Source: Alkalihalobacillus sp047302405 (GTDB lineage: Bacteria > Bacillota > Bacilli > Bacillales > Bacillaceae_D). From it: a stretch of 64,000 nt of DNA. Positions 36,833 to 45,661 of this stretch are shown here, piece after piece. The stretch is taken from assembly GCF_047302405.1 (NCBI RefSeq), contig NZ_CP154853.1:4030001-4094000 (forward strand), written 5' to 3'. Each line of letters starts with the position of its first letter. The stretch's first letter is position 1. The position numbers and the translations under genes are program-made. The notes beneath the pieces were generated by a model. It searched no databases. It was not told the origin of the DNA and saw only the letters and a program-made list of their open reading frames with translations.

Positions 36833-37096
36833 TTATAAAATTAATTGCTTTACTACTATAAGTAAAACGACTCCTGGAACACCTAAAATTCCAGAAACAG
36901 CAGTTGTAATCCCATTTATCGGAATATGGAAGTTAAATGAAGCACCTACTACGTTGATAAAGAATAACAATAACGCACCAATAATAAACCTCACTGACAA
37001 CTGTCCAATAAACCTTAGCGGCTTTAAAGGAGCACCTATTAACAACAATAACAATACTACCCCTAAAAGAATACCTACAACCCAACCAGGACCCAT
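36833..37096 (-). CDS. bofA: Pro-sigma-K processing inhibitor BofA
   Basis: Membrane inhibitor of the SpoIVFB protease, holding back SigK activation until a forespore signal arrives. It is 87 aa from the second ATG, preferred because GAGGTGA lies four bases before it; the first ATG is too close to that site. Two hydrophobic segments (about 4-22, and 36-52 containing FIIGALLLFFINVVGA) and the conserved C-terminal block GITTAVSGILGVPG are visible. Its position between an rRNA operon and recR/yaaL matches B. subtilis. Confidence 0.95.
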   Translation of the reverse strand: MGPGWVVGILLGVVLLLLLIGAPLKPLRFIGQLSVRFIIGALLLFFINVVGASFNFHIPINGITTAVSGILGVPGVVLLIVVKQLIL

Positions 37097-37145
37097 CATA
37101 TCACCTCACAAGAGCTCGTCTTATGGATATATATATGAAATAAAA

Positions 37146-37178
37146 GAAAAAAAAGAACAAGCCTAAAGCTTGTTCTTT
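37146..37178 (-). terminator. Terminator overlapping the end of yaaL
   Basis: Perfect 11-bp stem AAAGAACAAGC/GCTTGTTCTTT followed by TTTTTCTT on the minus strand. The 5' arm encodes the last codons of yaaL and the stop lies in the loop. Confidence 0.9.
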
Positions 37179-37384
37179 CTTACTTGACGAATTCTTGCTT
37201 CTCGGATAAGAAATGAATAAAGTGATTCTACTAATTTCATTTGTTTAATCGAATCATCAGATGGATCAAAACTATGCTCCAAATAATGACGATGATTATC
37301 ATACTTCATTTTCATTCGATCGATAGCTTGAAGTAGACGTTCATCCTCTTCCCGACGAAGCTTCCCTCTTTTTCGAAAAAACAC
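37163..37384 (-). CDS. yaaL: DUF2508 family protein YaaL
   Basis: A 73-aa cytoplasmic, charged, probably alpha-helical protein found downstream of recR across Bacillaceae. The N-terminus RKRGKLRREEDERLLQ and the helix KLVESLYSFLIREARIRQ are the recognisable DUF2508 features. The function is unknown. The terminator stem overlaps its last codons. A 15-bp gap from recR indicates one operon with dnaX-ebfC-recR. Confidence 0.88.
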   Translation of the reverse strand: MFFRKRGKLRREEDERLLQAIDRMKMKYDNHRHYLEHSFDPSDDSIKQMKLVESLYSFLIREARIRQVRKNKL

Positions 37385-37399
37385 GGCTAATCGACCACC

Positions 37400-37996
37400 T
37401 TATAATTCTCTTCTACCTTCCATCGCTTTAGAAAGAGTGACTTCATCTGCATATTCCAAATCGCCTCCAACTGGGAGTCCGTGAGCAATTCTCGTTACTT
37501 TAATTCCAGTTGGTTTAACTAACCTAGAAATGTACATAGCAGTTGCTTCTCCTTCAATCGTTGGATTTGTTGCAATAATAATTTCTTGAACTTCATCACT
37601 TTGAAGTCTTTTCAGCAACTCAGGTACTTTAATGTCTTCAGGACCAATCCCATCCATCGGTGAAATCGCTCCATGAAGCACATGATAAAGTCCATGATAT
37701 TCCTTCATCTTCTCCATCGCAATAACATCCTTCGACTCTTGAAGCACACAAATTATTGAACGATCGCGTGCCTTATCTTCGCATATGCGACAAGGATCAA
37801 TATCCGTAATATGATGACATTCGCTACAATACGTTAAATTCCTTTTCGCATTTACTAATGATTTAGCAAAATCAAGAACATCATCTTCCTTCATATCTAA
37901 TACAAAAAAAGCTAAACGACTAGCTGTTTTTGGGCCGATACCCGGCAATTTCATAAAACCCTCAATTAGTTTAGCTATCGGTTCAGGATATTGCAA
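37400..37996 (-). CDS. recR: Recombination mediator RecR
   Basis: DNA-binding ring protein of the RecFOR pathway that loads RecA at gaps. It is 198 aa long. An N-terminal HhH (KLPGIGPKTASRLAFFVL) is followed by a four-cysteine zinc finger (CSECHHITDIDPCRIC) and a TOPRIM domain (about 80-175, VLQESKDVIAMEK, ATNPTIEGEATAMY). It lies 11 bp downstream of ebfC, in the conserved dnaX-ebfC-recR cluster. Confidence 0.98.
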   Translation of the reverse strand: MQYPEPIAKLIEGFMKLPGIGPKTASRLAFFVLDMKEDDVLDFAKSLVNAKRNLTYCSECHHITDIDPCRICEDKARDRSIICVLQESKDVIAMEKMKEYHGLYHVLHGAISPMDGIGPEDIKVPELLKRLQSDEVQEIIIATNPTIEGEATAMYISRLVKPTGIKVTRIAHGLPVGGDLEYADEVTLSKAMEGRREL

Positions 37997-38007
37997 AGCC
38001 TAACCTC

Positions 38008-38319
38008 CTAGAACATTCCTGGAATATTCATCCCTTTTGTGAATTTACCCATATCTTGTTCTACTAATTCATCTACTTGCTTTAATGCTTCATTTGTAGC
38101 CGCTAAAATTAAATCTTGTAACATTTCAACATCTTCCGGGTCCACTACATCCTCAGCAATTTTCACATCAACGATTCTTTTATCTCCACTCGCAATAACG
38201 GTTACCATCCCACCGCCAGCTGTAGCTTCAACCGTCTTTTCTTTTAATTCTTCCTGAGCTTTTAACATTTGCTTCTGCATTTTTTGCATTTGCTTCATCA
38301 TATTTCCCATGTTCTTCAT
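38008..38319 (-). CDS. ebfC: YbaB/EbfC nucleoid-associated protein
   Basis: Small DNA-binding protein of 103 aa (B. subtilis YaaK). It has a Met/Gln/Lys-rich N-terminal helix (MKQMQKMQKQMLKAQEEL), then the core GGGMVTV and VDPEDVEMLQDLILAATNEA, ending in NIPGMF. The ATG at 38319 has AAGGAG nine bases upstream; the ATG three codons earlier overlaps that site. It lies between dnaX and recR, the universal arrangement. Confidence 0.95.
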   Translation of the reverse strand: MKNMGNMMKQMQKMQKQMLKAQEELKEKTVEATAGGGMVTVIASGDKRIVDVKIAEDVVDPEDVEMLQDLILAATNEALKQVDELVEQDMGKFTKGMNIPGMF

Positions 38320-38343
38320 CGTATCCATCTCCTTAAATATTCA

Positions 38344-40026
38344 TTAATCAACCACTTCAACAATTTCATCGCCAAACATTTTGATTGCTTCATCGATAAG
38401 TGGGTCTGCTTGTGGTTGTTCACTTGAAGTTGTTTGACCTTTTACAAAATCTTGTTTCACTTTTTCCCAATGGCTATTTAACAGCGTCACATAACCAAAA
38501 GGCTTTCCTAGCTGCTCACTTAAGACCACCTCTAGAAATTCACGAAACTTTGTATCCATCATATCACGGTGCATTTCATTTTGGAATGACAAGAGTACCA
38601 TTGAGTCTGATGCAGCAACTGGTTGCCCGTCACTTAACCAAGCACTTGCAGGGATATTTTGAGCTTTAACACGCTCCATAATATTCCCCCAACTACTTGT
38701 CACTTCTTGTAACTTCACCTTATTCGCTGTCTTTAGCATTTCCGTTGCCTTCGATAATGAGATCCTAGCTTGCGGTGCCTGTTTCCTCACTCTTTTTTGT
38801 CTACCTTCTGACTTTTCTTGTTGAGATGGTGTTACCCCACCTCCATTTTGCATTTTTCTTAATGCATTTTCAAGTTGAGTTATTTTTTCTTCCACTTGAG
38901 GAGAAATTGGTTGATTTACCTCTTTTTCCATCAGCTGTTTTGTTTGTTGATTCATTAACTTCACGAGGGCCATTTCAAGAAAGATTTTTGGGTGGATCGA
39001 CCACTTCATTTCCTGTTGACTCGTATTTAACAATTCAATCGCTTCATATAACCAAGTGAGCTGAAATTGCTCACTTAATGTTCGTAGCCTATCATCTACT
39101 TTAGCACGTTCTAATAGATGTTCTGCGTTTGGTGCTGTTTTAAATAAAAGAATATCACGAAAATAATAAACTAAATCCTCTAAGAGACGATGCGGATCCT
39201 TGCCGTCCTGAATAAGCCGATCAAGTAACTCTAGTGCTTTTGCTGTTTCTTTTTCTTGAATCGTCACTACTAAACTTGAAAGGGTTTGTTCTGAAACCGC
39301 CCCTGTTATTGTGAGGACATCAGATAAAACTAACTTTTCTTCCGCAAAAGAGATCGCTTGATCGAGCAAACTAAGTGCATCCCTCATTCCACCCTCTGCA
39401 GCTCGAGATATCATCATAAGCGCTTCTTCTTCTGCCTCAATTTCGTCATGGGTCAAAATTTCATTCATCCGACCGACCATCGCTTCATTTGAAATTCTTT
39501 TAAAGTCAAAACGCTGACATCTAGATATGATCGTCAAAGGAATTTTATGTGGTTCTGTCGTCGCTAAAATAAAGATAACATGGGCAGGCGGTTCTTCTAG
39601 TGTTTTTAACAAAGCATTAAAAGCCCCAGTGGAAAGCATATGTACCTCATCAATAATATAAACTTTGTAACGAACTTCATTTGGAGCGAACTTCACCTTA
39701 TCTCGTATATCTCTAATCTCATCGACACCATTGTTGGATGCTGCATCAATCTCAATAACATCAACAATTGCCCCACTCGTTATTCCCTTACAAGCCTTAC
39801 ACTCATTACAAGGCTCTGCTACTGGAGCTTGTTCACAATTGATCGCTTTTGCAATAATCTTAGCCGCACTTGTTTTCCCTGTCCCTCGCGGACCTGAAAA
39901 TAAGTACGCATGCGAAAATTTATTTTGTACGAGAGCATTTTGTAGTGTTTTCGTAATATGTTGTTGACCGACCACGTCTTTAAGAAGCTGTGGACGCCAC
40001 ACCCGATATAAAGCCTGATAACTCAC
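38344..40026 (-). CDS. dnaX: DNA polymerase III subunits gamma/tau
   Basis: Clamp-loader ATPase and replisome organiser. It is 560 aa, as expected for a full-length tau-type protein. Walker A is GPRGTGKT (45-52), a zinc module CEQAPVAEPCNECKAC follows, Walker B reads IIDEVHML, and the SRC motif lies in ISRCQRFDF. The C-terminal region (from about 400) is lower in complexity. The start is GTG with GGAGG seven bases upstream. It is the first gene of dnaX-ebfC-recR-yaaL. Confidence 0.97.
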   Translation of the reverse strand: MSYQALYRVWRPQLLKDVVGQQHITKTLQNALVQNKFSHAYLFSGPRGTGKTSAAKIIAKAINCEQAPVAEPCNECKACKGITSGAIVDVIEIDAASNNGVDEIRDIRDKVKFAPNEVRYKVYIIDEVHMLSTGAFNALLKTLEEPPAHVIFILATTEPHKIPLTIISRCQRFDFKRISNEAMVGRMNEILTHDEIEAEEEALMMISRAAEGGMRDALSLLDQAISFAEEKLVLSDVLTITGAVSEQTLSSLVVTIQEKETAKALELLDRLIQDGKDPHRLLEDLVYYFRDILLFKTAPNAEHLLERAKVDDRLRTLSEQFQLTWLYEAIELLNTSQQEMKWSIHPKIFLEMALVKLMNQQTKQLMEKEVNQPISPQVEEKITQLENALRKMQNGGGVTPSQQEKSEGRQKRVRKQAPQARISLSKATEMLKTANKVKLQEVTSSWGNIMERVKAQNIPASAWLSDGQPVAASDSMVLLSFQNEMHRDMMDTKFREFLEVVLSEQLGKPFGYVTLLNSHWEKVKQDFVKGQTTSSEQPQADPLIDEAIKMFGDEIVEVVD

Positions 40027-40095
40027 CTAACACCCTCCTCCCTTACACTAATCTTCTATATAAATATTATATCCTCCCCACAACCACAATTCAAA

Positions 40096-40374
40096 AAGAA
40101 AAGCGGAGACCGTTCGCTCACAAGCGAGGAAAAATACAGGAATGGCTATAAAAGTCGCTCTTTGACTTTAATAGACAGGCCGATTTTTCCCGAGCTTGTA
40201 ACGGTCGCAGCTAAATCATGAAAAGCGGAGGTTGGCGGTTAGGAACGACGAAAAATCTAGAACGGCTGCAGAAGTCGCTTTTTGACTTCTAAAGACGGGC
40301 GGATTTTTCCCGAGTTCCTGCCAACCATAGCTGGATCATGAAAAGCGGAGACCGTTCGCTCACAAGCGAGGAAG
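40096..40374. repeat. Tandem hairpin repeats, locus 3
   Basis: Units start near 40096, 40218 and 40338, with the third truncated. Unit 1 arms GACCGTT/AACGGTC and apical hairpin AAAGTCGCTCTTTGACTTT; unit 2 apical hairpin GAAGTCGCTTTTTGACTTC. Same family as 10128-10406 and 29768-30055. It fills the gap between dnaX and the SRP RNA terminator. Confidence 0.87.
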
Positions 40375-40421
40375 AGAAATATTATTCCTCATCCAAACTG
40401 CGACGCCCTCTTCTTATGAAT

Positions 40422-40460
40422 AAGAAAAAGAACACAGCAGAAAACTGTGTTCTTTTTCTT
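40422..40460 (-). terminator. SRP RNA terminator
   Basis: A 16-bp stem AAGAAAAAGAACACAG/CTGTGTTCTTTTTCTT with a 7-nt loop. The U-rich 3' arm itself serves as the T-run on the minus strand. Confidence 0.88.
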
Positions 40461-40474
40461 TATATAAAATTTGA

Positions 40475-40746
40475 TACCGTGCACCTTTCCTCGATAATAT
40501 CATCCTAAGCGTTACCTAAGCAGTTAGCTCAGCCCAGGCGACTCTGCGGCACACGGAAGGGTCCACTTACTGCTGCTTCCTTCCGGACCTGACAGGGTTC
40601 ATGGGTTTCCATTGCGCAGAACCCAAGCGTCAACACCACTTACTTAGGTCAGACCAAACGATGATAAAACCTCAAAAAGGGATTCAACCTCGCTACAGCG
40701 GATTGCGAGTTCAGGGCACCGCTACCTCCCCGCCTAGCACGGCAAA
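40475..40746 (-). ncRNA. ffs: Signal recognition particle RNA (scRNA, long Gram-positive type)
   Basis: About 272 nt, close to the 271-nt B. subtilis scRNA. The minus strand begins TTTGCCGTGCTAGGCGGGGA and ends AAGGTGCACGGTAT. The conserved Ffh-binding helix 8 is present as GTCAGGTCCGGAAGGAAGCA. An Alu-like domain is present, as in other Bacilli. The ends are judged by similarity and are approximate. It lies between tadA and dnaX, as in B. subtilis. Confidence 0.96.
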
Positions 40747-40852
40747 TTGAATAACAATATTCATTGCGTCAATCCGACGCATAATTAAGTATAGATGGTT
40801 TGACCCAAAAATGCAAGGGGCATCACAAATCATCCATTAACAAACAAAATGA

Positions 40853-41335
40853 TTACTTTTGTTTTAAATCCTTTTTCTTTTGCCTCAACGCTCTAAAGAA
40901 GTTGGATAGCTTCCCCCCGCACTCATCAGCTAAACACCCACTATCGACTTCTGTTTGGTGGTTAAATCGCCGCTCTTGTAATAAATCCATTAACGATCCT
41001 GCACACCCTGCTTTCGGATCGTAAGCACCAAAAACAACCCGATCAATTCTCGATTGAATAATGGCCCCAGCACACATTGGACAAGGCTCTAAAGTGACAT
41101 ATAGCGTGCAACCAGAAAGTCTCCATGCCTCTAGATTCTGACAAGCTTTTTGAATCGCAAGTAATTCTGCATGTGCGGTCGCTTGCGAATCAATTTCTCT
41201 GCGATTATAAGCGGTCGCAATAACCTCTTCACCTTTGACGATGATCGCCCCTATCGGTACTTCACCTAATTTTTCCGCTTTATCCGCTTCCTCTAAAGCA
41301 AGTTTCATCCATTTATTATCTTCAGAAGATAACAT
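40853..41335 (-). CDS. tadA: tRNA-specific adenosine deaminase TadA
   Basis: Converts A34 to inosine in tRNA-Arg(ACG), a zinc enzyme acting as a dimer. It is 160 aa long. The zinc ligand and catalytic residues are His55-Ala-Glu57 and Cys85/Cys88 (EPCPMCAGAI). The start has GGTGGAG six bases upstream. It lies upstream of ffs and dnaX, the typical Bacillus order. No frame damage is seen. Confidence 0.97.
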   Translation of the reverse strand: MLSSEDNKWMKLALEEADKAEKLGEVPIGAIIVKGEEVIATAYNRREIDSQATAHAELLAIQKACQNLEAWRLSGCTLYVTLEPCPMCAGAIIQSRIDRVVFGAYDPKAGCAGSLMDLLQERRFNHQTEVDSGCLADECGGKLSNFFRALRQKKKDLKQK

Positions 41336-41461
41336 ACACTCTCCACCTTAACTACCCTTTAACTTCTATTATATACTCTATCAAATCTTTGTTATAAAGT
41401 GAATCTTCCATTAATAAGAGAAAGACAGATTACTCTATTTTGCTTGCTAATTGTAAATAAA

Positions 41462-41490
41462 ACAAAAAACACTACCGAGATGGCAGTGTT
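41462..41490 (-). terminator. tRNA-Ser terminator
   Basis: Stem AACACTGCC/GGTAGTGTT with a 5-nt loop and one wobble pair, followed by TTTTTG on the minus strand. Confidence 0.87.
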
Positions 41491-41504
41491 GTATCATTAA
41501 AATA

Positions 41505-41597
41505 TGGCGGAGGAAGAGGGATTCGAACCCCCGCGCGGTTTAACCCGCCTGTCGGTTTTCAAGACCGATCCCTTCAGCCGGACTTGGGTATTCCTCC
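41505..41597 (-). tRNA. tRNA-Ser(UGA)
   Basis: 93 nt including an encoded CCA. Acceptor GGAGGAA/TTCCTCC with discriminator G. The anticodon loop CTTGAAA gives anticodon UGA (reads UCA/UCG). The long variable arm GGCGGGTTAAACCGC is characteristic of class II tRNA-Ser. The T arm contains GGTTCGAATCC. A single-gene transcript with its own terminator. Confidence 0.97.
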
Positions 41598-41782
41598 GTA
41601 TCAATTACTGACAAGAAATATCTTAACATGACTAAAATAAAATATCAAGCCAATTTTAAAAAATAATAAATAAAGAGCTATCAAATTAAAACGGATGCTT
41701 TCATAAAACTTATTATGATAGTAGCCTTTCCTATTTAATTAACACCTTACTTTCACAGAAATCATTTCACAGCTCTCACAAT

Positions 41783-41822
41783 GTAAAAGAGCTTGTCGAC
41801 TGTTTATCGTTGTCGACAAGCT
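41783..41822 (-). terminator. Terminator of the first binding-protein gene
   Basis: Perfect 11-bp stem AGCTTGTCGAC/GTCGACAAGCT followed by CTTTTAC on the minus strand, about 45 bases past the stop. Confidence 0.82.
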
Positions 41823-41865
41823 TGAAGTTCACAGATAACCCAATTCCTGTGAGCTTTATTCTTTA

Positions 41866-43470
41866 CTACTGAATCGTTACTTCATTTAATAGTAGAATAT
41901 CAGTTGGTGTTTGAACAAGACCTTGAACTTCATTTCTATATCCTAATAAGAACTCTTGGTGATGGATATATAGCATTGGTGCTTCTTCAATTAAGATTTC
42001 TTGAGCTTGCTCATATAATTCTAAACGCTCTTGTTCATCAGAACTACGACGAGCTTGATCTAATAAATCATCTAACTCAGCATTGTCAATAAATGTACGG
42101 TTACCTGGAGTACCGTGTTGAGAAGAATGGAATAACGCATACATTCCGTAGTCTCCGTCACCCGTTACAGTCGACCAACCAAGGATAAACATCTCATGCT
42201 CACCATTAGATGTTTGCTCTAAGTACGCACCCCACTCAAGAACTTCAATATTAACTGTAATCCCAATTTCAGCTAATTGAGCTTGTACAGCAACTGCTGC
42301 GTTTGTACGCTCTGGGCTGTCATTTGTCCAAAGGGTTGTTGAGAAACCATCTTCATAACCTGCTTCAGCTAATAATTCTTTCGCACGTTCTACATCGTAA
42401 GGAATTGGCTCTGCATTTTCACTGTATCCGAATACAGCTGGAGCAAGAGGTCCAATCGCTGGAATACCAGCACCATCATACACACCATTAATAATATCGT
42501 CTTTGTTAATAGCCATTGAAACCGCTTGACGAACTTTTACATCATCAAAAGGTTCTTTTTCTACATTAAAACCAAAATAAGATAATGAAACAGATGGTGT
42601 TCGTGTAATTTCAAGATTATCAATTGCTTCTACTTGAGCAACATCAGATGGAATGATTGGGTGAGAGATATGAGCATCACCTGTTTGTAAGTTCGCAAGA
42701 CGTGTACCTGGCTCAGATACCACTCGGAATGTAACGCCATCTAACTTCGCTTTTTCACCCCAATAATCTTCATTACGAGTTAAATTAATTTCTTGTCCTG
42801 GATTCCAGTTTTCAAATTTGAAATAACCTGTTCCAATCGGACCTTCATTAATAACAGCACCTGGATCTCTTCCTTCTTCCATAGCTGCATAATCTGCATC
42901 AATTAATTCTTTAGAAATCATACCACCACCATTATGAGCTAAGTTCGCTGCTAATGGAGCATATGGATATTCAGTAATAAACTCAATTGTATAATCATCA
43001 ATAACATTAATTTCCGTAATCATGTCATATAAGAATGAACGTGGAGAGGCAACATCTCCATCTAGAATACGTTCAATGTTCGCTTTAACTACTTCAGCAT
43101 TAAACTCTGAACCATCGTGGAATGTTACTCCTTCACGAAGTTGAAACTCCCAACGAGTTGGGTCTTCTTCATCTTGAGTCCACTCTGTAGCTAGTCCAGG
43201 TGTTAAGTTTAAATCTTGATCTTGTACAACTAAAGCTTCATAAATATTATAGGCAACATTACTTGAAGGCGTATCGTTAGAACCATGAGGGTCTAATGAA
43301 ACCGCATCTGAATTTTGATTAATAATTAAAGTTCCACCCGCAGTTCCTTCTTCGCCTGTTGCAGAATCATCGGGCTCATTTGTATCATTTCCTGCTCCAC
43401 ACGCTACTAAGACAATGCTCAAAAACATTACTAATAGCGTCAAGAAAAATGAATTTTTTGACACTTTCAT
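41866..43470 (-). CDS. Peptide ABC transporter substrate-binding lipoprotein (SBP_bac_5)
   Basis: Extracellular family 5 solute receptor, membrane-anchored through Cys24 (lipobox LVAC after a hydrophobic signal segment). It is 534 aa long. The family signature is seen in FQLREGVTFHDGSEFNAEVV, and cluster features in GPIGTGYFKFENW and FDDVKVRQAVSMAINKDDI. AGGAGG precedes the ATG. It is divergent from four transporter genes (43801-47678), so it probably supplies that complex. The substrate (dipeptide, oligopeptide or glutathione) is undecided. A paralogue lies at 61330-62907. Confidence 0.93.
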   Translation of the reverse strand: MKVSKNSFFLTLLVMFLSIVLVACGAGNDTNEPDDSATGEEGTAGGTLIINQNSDAVSLDPHGSNDTPSSNVAYNIYEALVVQDQDLNLTPGLATEWTQDEEDPTRWEFQLREGVTFHDGSEFNAEVVKANIERILDGDVASPRSFLYDMITEINVIDDYTIEFITEYPYAPLAANLAHNGGGMISKELIDADYAAMEEGRDPGAVINEGPIGTGYFKFENWNPGQEINLTRNEDYWGEKAKLDGVTFRVVSEPGTRLANLQTGDAHISHPIIPSDVAQVEAIDNLEITRTPSVSLSYFGFNVEKEPFDDVKVRQAVSMAINKDDIINGVYDGAGIPAIGPLAPAVFGYSENAEPIPYDVERAKELLAEAGYEDGFSTTLWTNDSPERTNAAVAVQAQLAEIGITVNIEVLEWGAYLEQTSNGEHEMFILGWSTVTGDGDYGMYALFHSSQHGTPGNRTFIDNAELDDLLDQARRSSDEQERLELYEQAQEILIEEAPMLYIHHQEFLLGYRNEVQGLVQTPTDILLLNEVTIQ

Positions 43471-43800
43471 TTGTGTATTCCTCCTACAATTGTTAGATTT
43501 TTTTGTGAAATTAACAATATCAATATAACTTATTAAATCCTAAAAGACAAGTAAATACAAAAAAATTCATACAACTATCCTTAGAAAAAACCACGTTTTT
43601 ACTTATTTTTACTAATAAATAAAGGACTCCCAAGAATCTACCTAATTAACTTAATAGTCTAAATTTATTAGTATATTTATTATTTTCTTAAAATTTTTTT
43701 ATTTTTTTAATATTATTTATCGTGATATAATCATTCGGTATCTATTTTCACAGAATATTGTTGAAAAATTATAATTTTTACAAGAAAGGATGAACAATCT
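43471..43800. other. Divergent control region of the peptide transporter
   Basis: A 330-bp, extremely AT-rich gap between divergent genes. It holds a TATAAT -10 (43726-43731) for the plus-strand operon, without a clear -35, and a CodY-box candidate just upstream. AAGAAAGG precedes the permease ATG. No gene lies within. Confidence 0.6.
43681..43695. promoter_or_regulatory. Candidate CodY box
   Basis: TATTTTCTTAAAATT matches 13 of 15 positions of the CodY consensus AATTTTCWGAAAATT. It lies 30 bases upstream of the operon -10. CodY commonly represses peptide uptake operons in Bacilli. In such AT-rich DNA a chance match is possible. Confidence 0.45.
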
Positions 43801-44697
43801 ATGAGTCAAGAAGTGAATACACCTTCAACTTCTAGTCCACCTCCTGTAAATGCGAGATTAGAGAGCTGGAAAACCTTCTTTAAAAAATTGCGTAAAAATA
43901 AAGCCGCGATGTTTGGTGGAATTTTGATTTTATTCTTCATAATTGTCGCAATCATCGGACCATATATCGCTCCCTATTCACCTAGCCAAGTGAATTATTC
44001 GATGAAACTAGCTCCACCATCGGCCGATCACTGGTTCGGGACAGATCATCATGGTCGTGATATTTTTAGCCGCATTATTCATGGTATGAAAATTACTTTA
44101 TCAATTGGGTTTGTATCCGTATTTGTTAGTGCGATTATTGGAACAGTTGTTGGGATTATATCTGGTTATTATGGCAAAAGAACCGATGCGATTATTATGC
44201 GTATTATGGATGTTTTACTTGCCTTCCCTGGTATTCTTTTAGCTTTAGCGATTGTTTCTGTATTAGGTCCAAGTATTGAAAATGTCATTATTGCCGTGGC
44301 CATTTTCTCTATTCCTGTTTTTGCCCGTATAGTTCGTGGTTCGACACTATCAGTGAGAAAGTTAGAATATATTGATGCGGTCAAAGCTCTGGGAGCATCT
44401 GATTTCAGAATTATCTTTAAACATATATTGCCAAATGTTACGTCACCTTTAATTGTTCAAACAACATTAAGTATCGCAACCGCGATTTTAACTGCAAGCG
44501 GTTTATCGTTTATTGGTTTAGGAGCACAGCCACCTTCTCCTGAATGGGGAGCTATGTTAAGTGATGGAAGAAGTTATTTATATCAAGCAGGTCATGTTGC
44601 TTTTTTCCCAGGTATGATGATTGTTATCGTCGTTCTTGCCTTTAATATCTTCGGTGATGGATTAAGGGATGCACTTGATCCAAAAATGAAAGCATAG
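43801..44697 (+). CDS. Peptide ABC transporter permease, DppC/GsiD type
   Basis: Inner-membrane permease of 298 aa. A cytoplasmic Pro-rich N-terminus is followed by a first membrane helix (about 38-60), the N-terminal OppC-like segment ending in HWFGTDHHGRDIFSR, and five further helices. The EAA loop DAVKALGASDFRIIFKHILPN contacts the ATPases. It is the first gene of a four-gene operon. In many dpp and opp operons the B-type permease precedes the C-type; here the order is reversed. Confidence 0.92.
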   Translation: MSQEVNTPSTSSPPPVNARLESWKTFFKKLRKNKAAMFGGILILFFIIVAIIGPYIAPYSPSQVNYSMKLAPPSADHWFGTDHHGRDIFSRIIHGMKITLSIGFVSVFVSAIIGTVVGIISGYYGKRTDAIIMRIMDVLLAFPGILLALAIVSVLGPSIENVIIAVAIFSIPVFARIVRGSTLSVRKLEYIDAVKALGASDFRIIFKHILPNVTSPLIVQTTLSIATAILTASGLSFIGLGAQPPSPEWGAMLSDGRSYLYQAGHVAFFPGMMIVIVVLAFNIFGDGLRDALDPKMKA

Positions 44698-44712
44698 AAA
44701 GGAGGAGCTATT

Positions 44713-45633
44713 TTGATTAAATTTATCATACGTCGACTCATTCAAACGATCCCTGTCCTCATTGGGGTATCTATTGTAGTTTTTGGTTTAATGTTCCTTA
44801 TTCCAGGTGACCCAGCTCAAATTATCGCTGGTGAAAGTGCTTCACAACAACAAATTGAACAAATGCGTGAGCGCTTAGGCTTAAATGATCCCGTTCCTGT
44901 TCAATATTGGAACTTTGTTAGTAACGCGGTTCAAGGAGATCTAGGAAGCTCTATTCGGAGTGGTCGTGATGTTACGAGTGAAATTATGCTACGTTTTTGG
45001 ACCACAGTGGAGTTAGCTTTATATAGTACGATTTTAAGTGTCTTTTTAGGATTAATTGCTGGAGTTATTTCAGCAACTAGACATAATACGTATATCGATT
45101 CGGGGATTATGCTAGTTGCCCTTTTAGGATTATCGATGCCAAACTTCTGGCTTGGCCTTATGTTAATTAAATACTTTGCCGTAGATTTTGGGATGTTCTC
45201 AGCCTCTGGTTGGGGTGAATTTAGACAAATGGTCTTACCAGTTATTACTCTTGGGACATCTGGTGCTGCGGTTATCGCAAGGATGACACGTTCAAGTATG
45301 CTAGAAGTTATTGGACAAGATTATATTCGAACAGCCCGTGCTAAAGGGGTAAAAGAACAAATCGTTATTTATCGACATGCTTTAAAGAACGCTTTAATTC
45401 CTGTTGTGACCGTTGTTGGTTTATCTTTTGGTTCCCTACTAGGTGGTACTGTTATTACGGAGCAAGTTTTTGCGATTAATGGTATGGGACGTTTAATGAT
45501 TGATGCCATATTAGCAAGGGATTTCCCGATCGTTCAAGGAACTGTTCTTGTCGTTTCCTTACTCTTTGTACTCGTAAACTTACTTGTAGATATTGCCTAT
45601 CGTGTCTTAAATAAACGTATTGATTTAGATTGA
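44713..45633 (+). CDS. Peptide ABC transporter permease, DppB/GsiC type
   Basis: The second membrane subunit, 306 aa, with six predicted helices. It opens MIKFIIRRLIQTIPVLIGVS, contains FLIPGDPAQIIAGE, and has the EAA loop DYIRTARAKGVKEQIVIYRH. The start is TTG, with GGAGGAGC upstream and a 15-bp gap from the preceding permease. It pairs with the DppC-type subunit to form the channel. Confidence 0.92.
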   Translation: MIKFIIRRLIQTIPVLIGVSIVVFGLMFLIPGDPAQIIAGESASQQQIEQMRERLGLNDPVPVQYWNFVSNAVQGDLGSSIRSGRDVTSEIMLRFWTTVELALYSTILSVFLGLIAGVISATRHNTYIDSGIMLVALLGLSMPNFWLGLMLIKYFAVDFGMFSASGWGEFRQMVLPVITLGTSGAAVIARMTRSSMLEVIGQDYIRTARAKGVKEQIVIYRHALKNALIPVVTVVGLSFGSLLGGTVITEQVFAINGMGRLMIDAILARDFPIVQGTVLVVSLLFVLVNLLVDIAYRVLNKRIDLD

Positions 45634-45661
45634 TTTTTTTGTTGAAAGGGAGTGAAATTCA

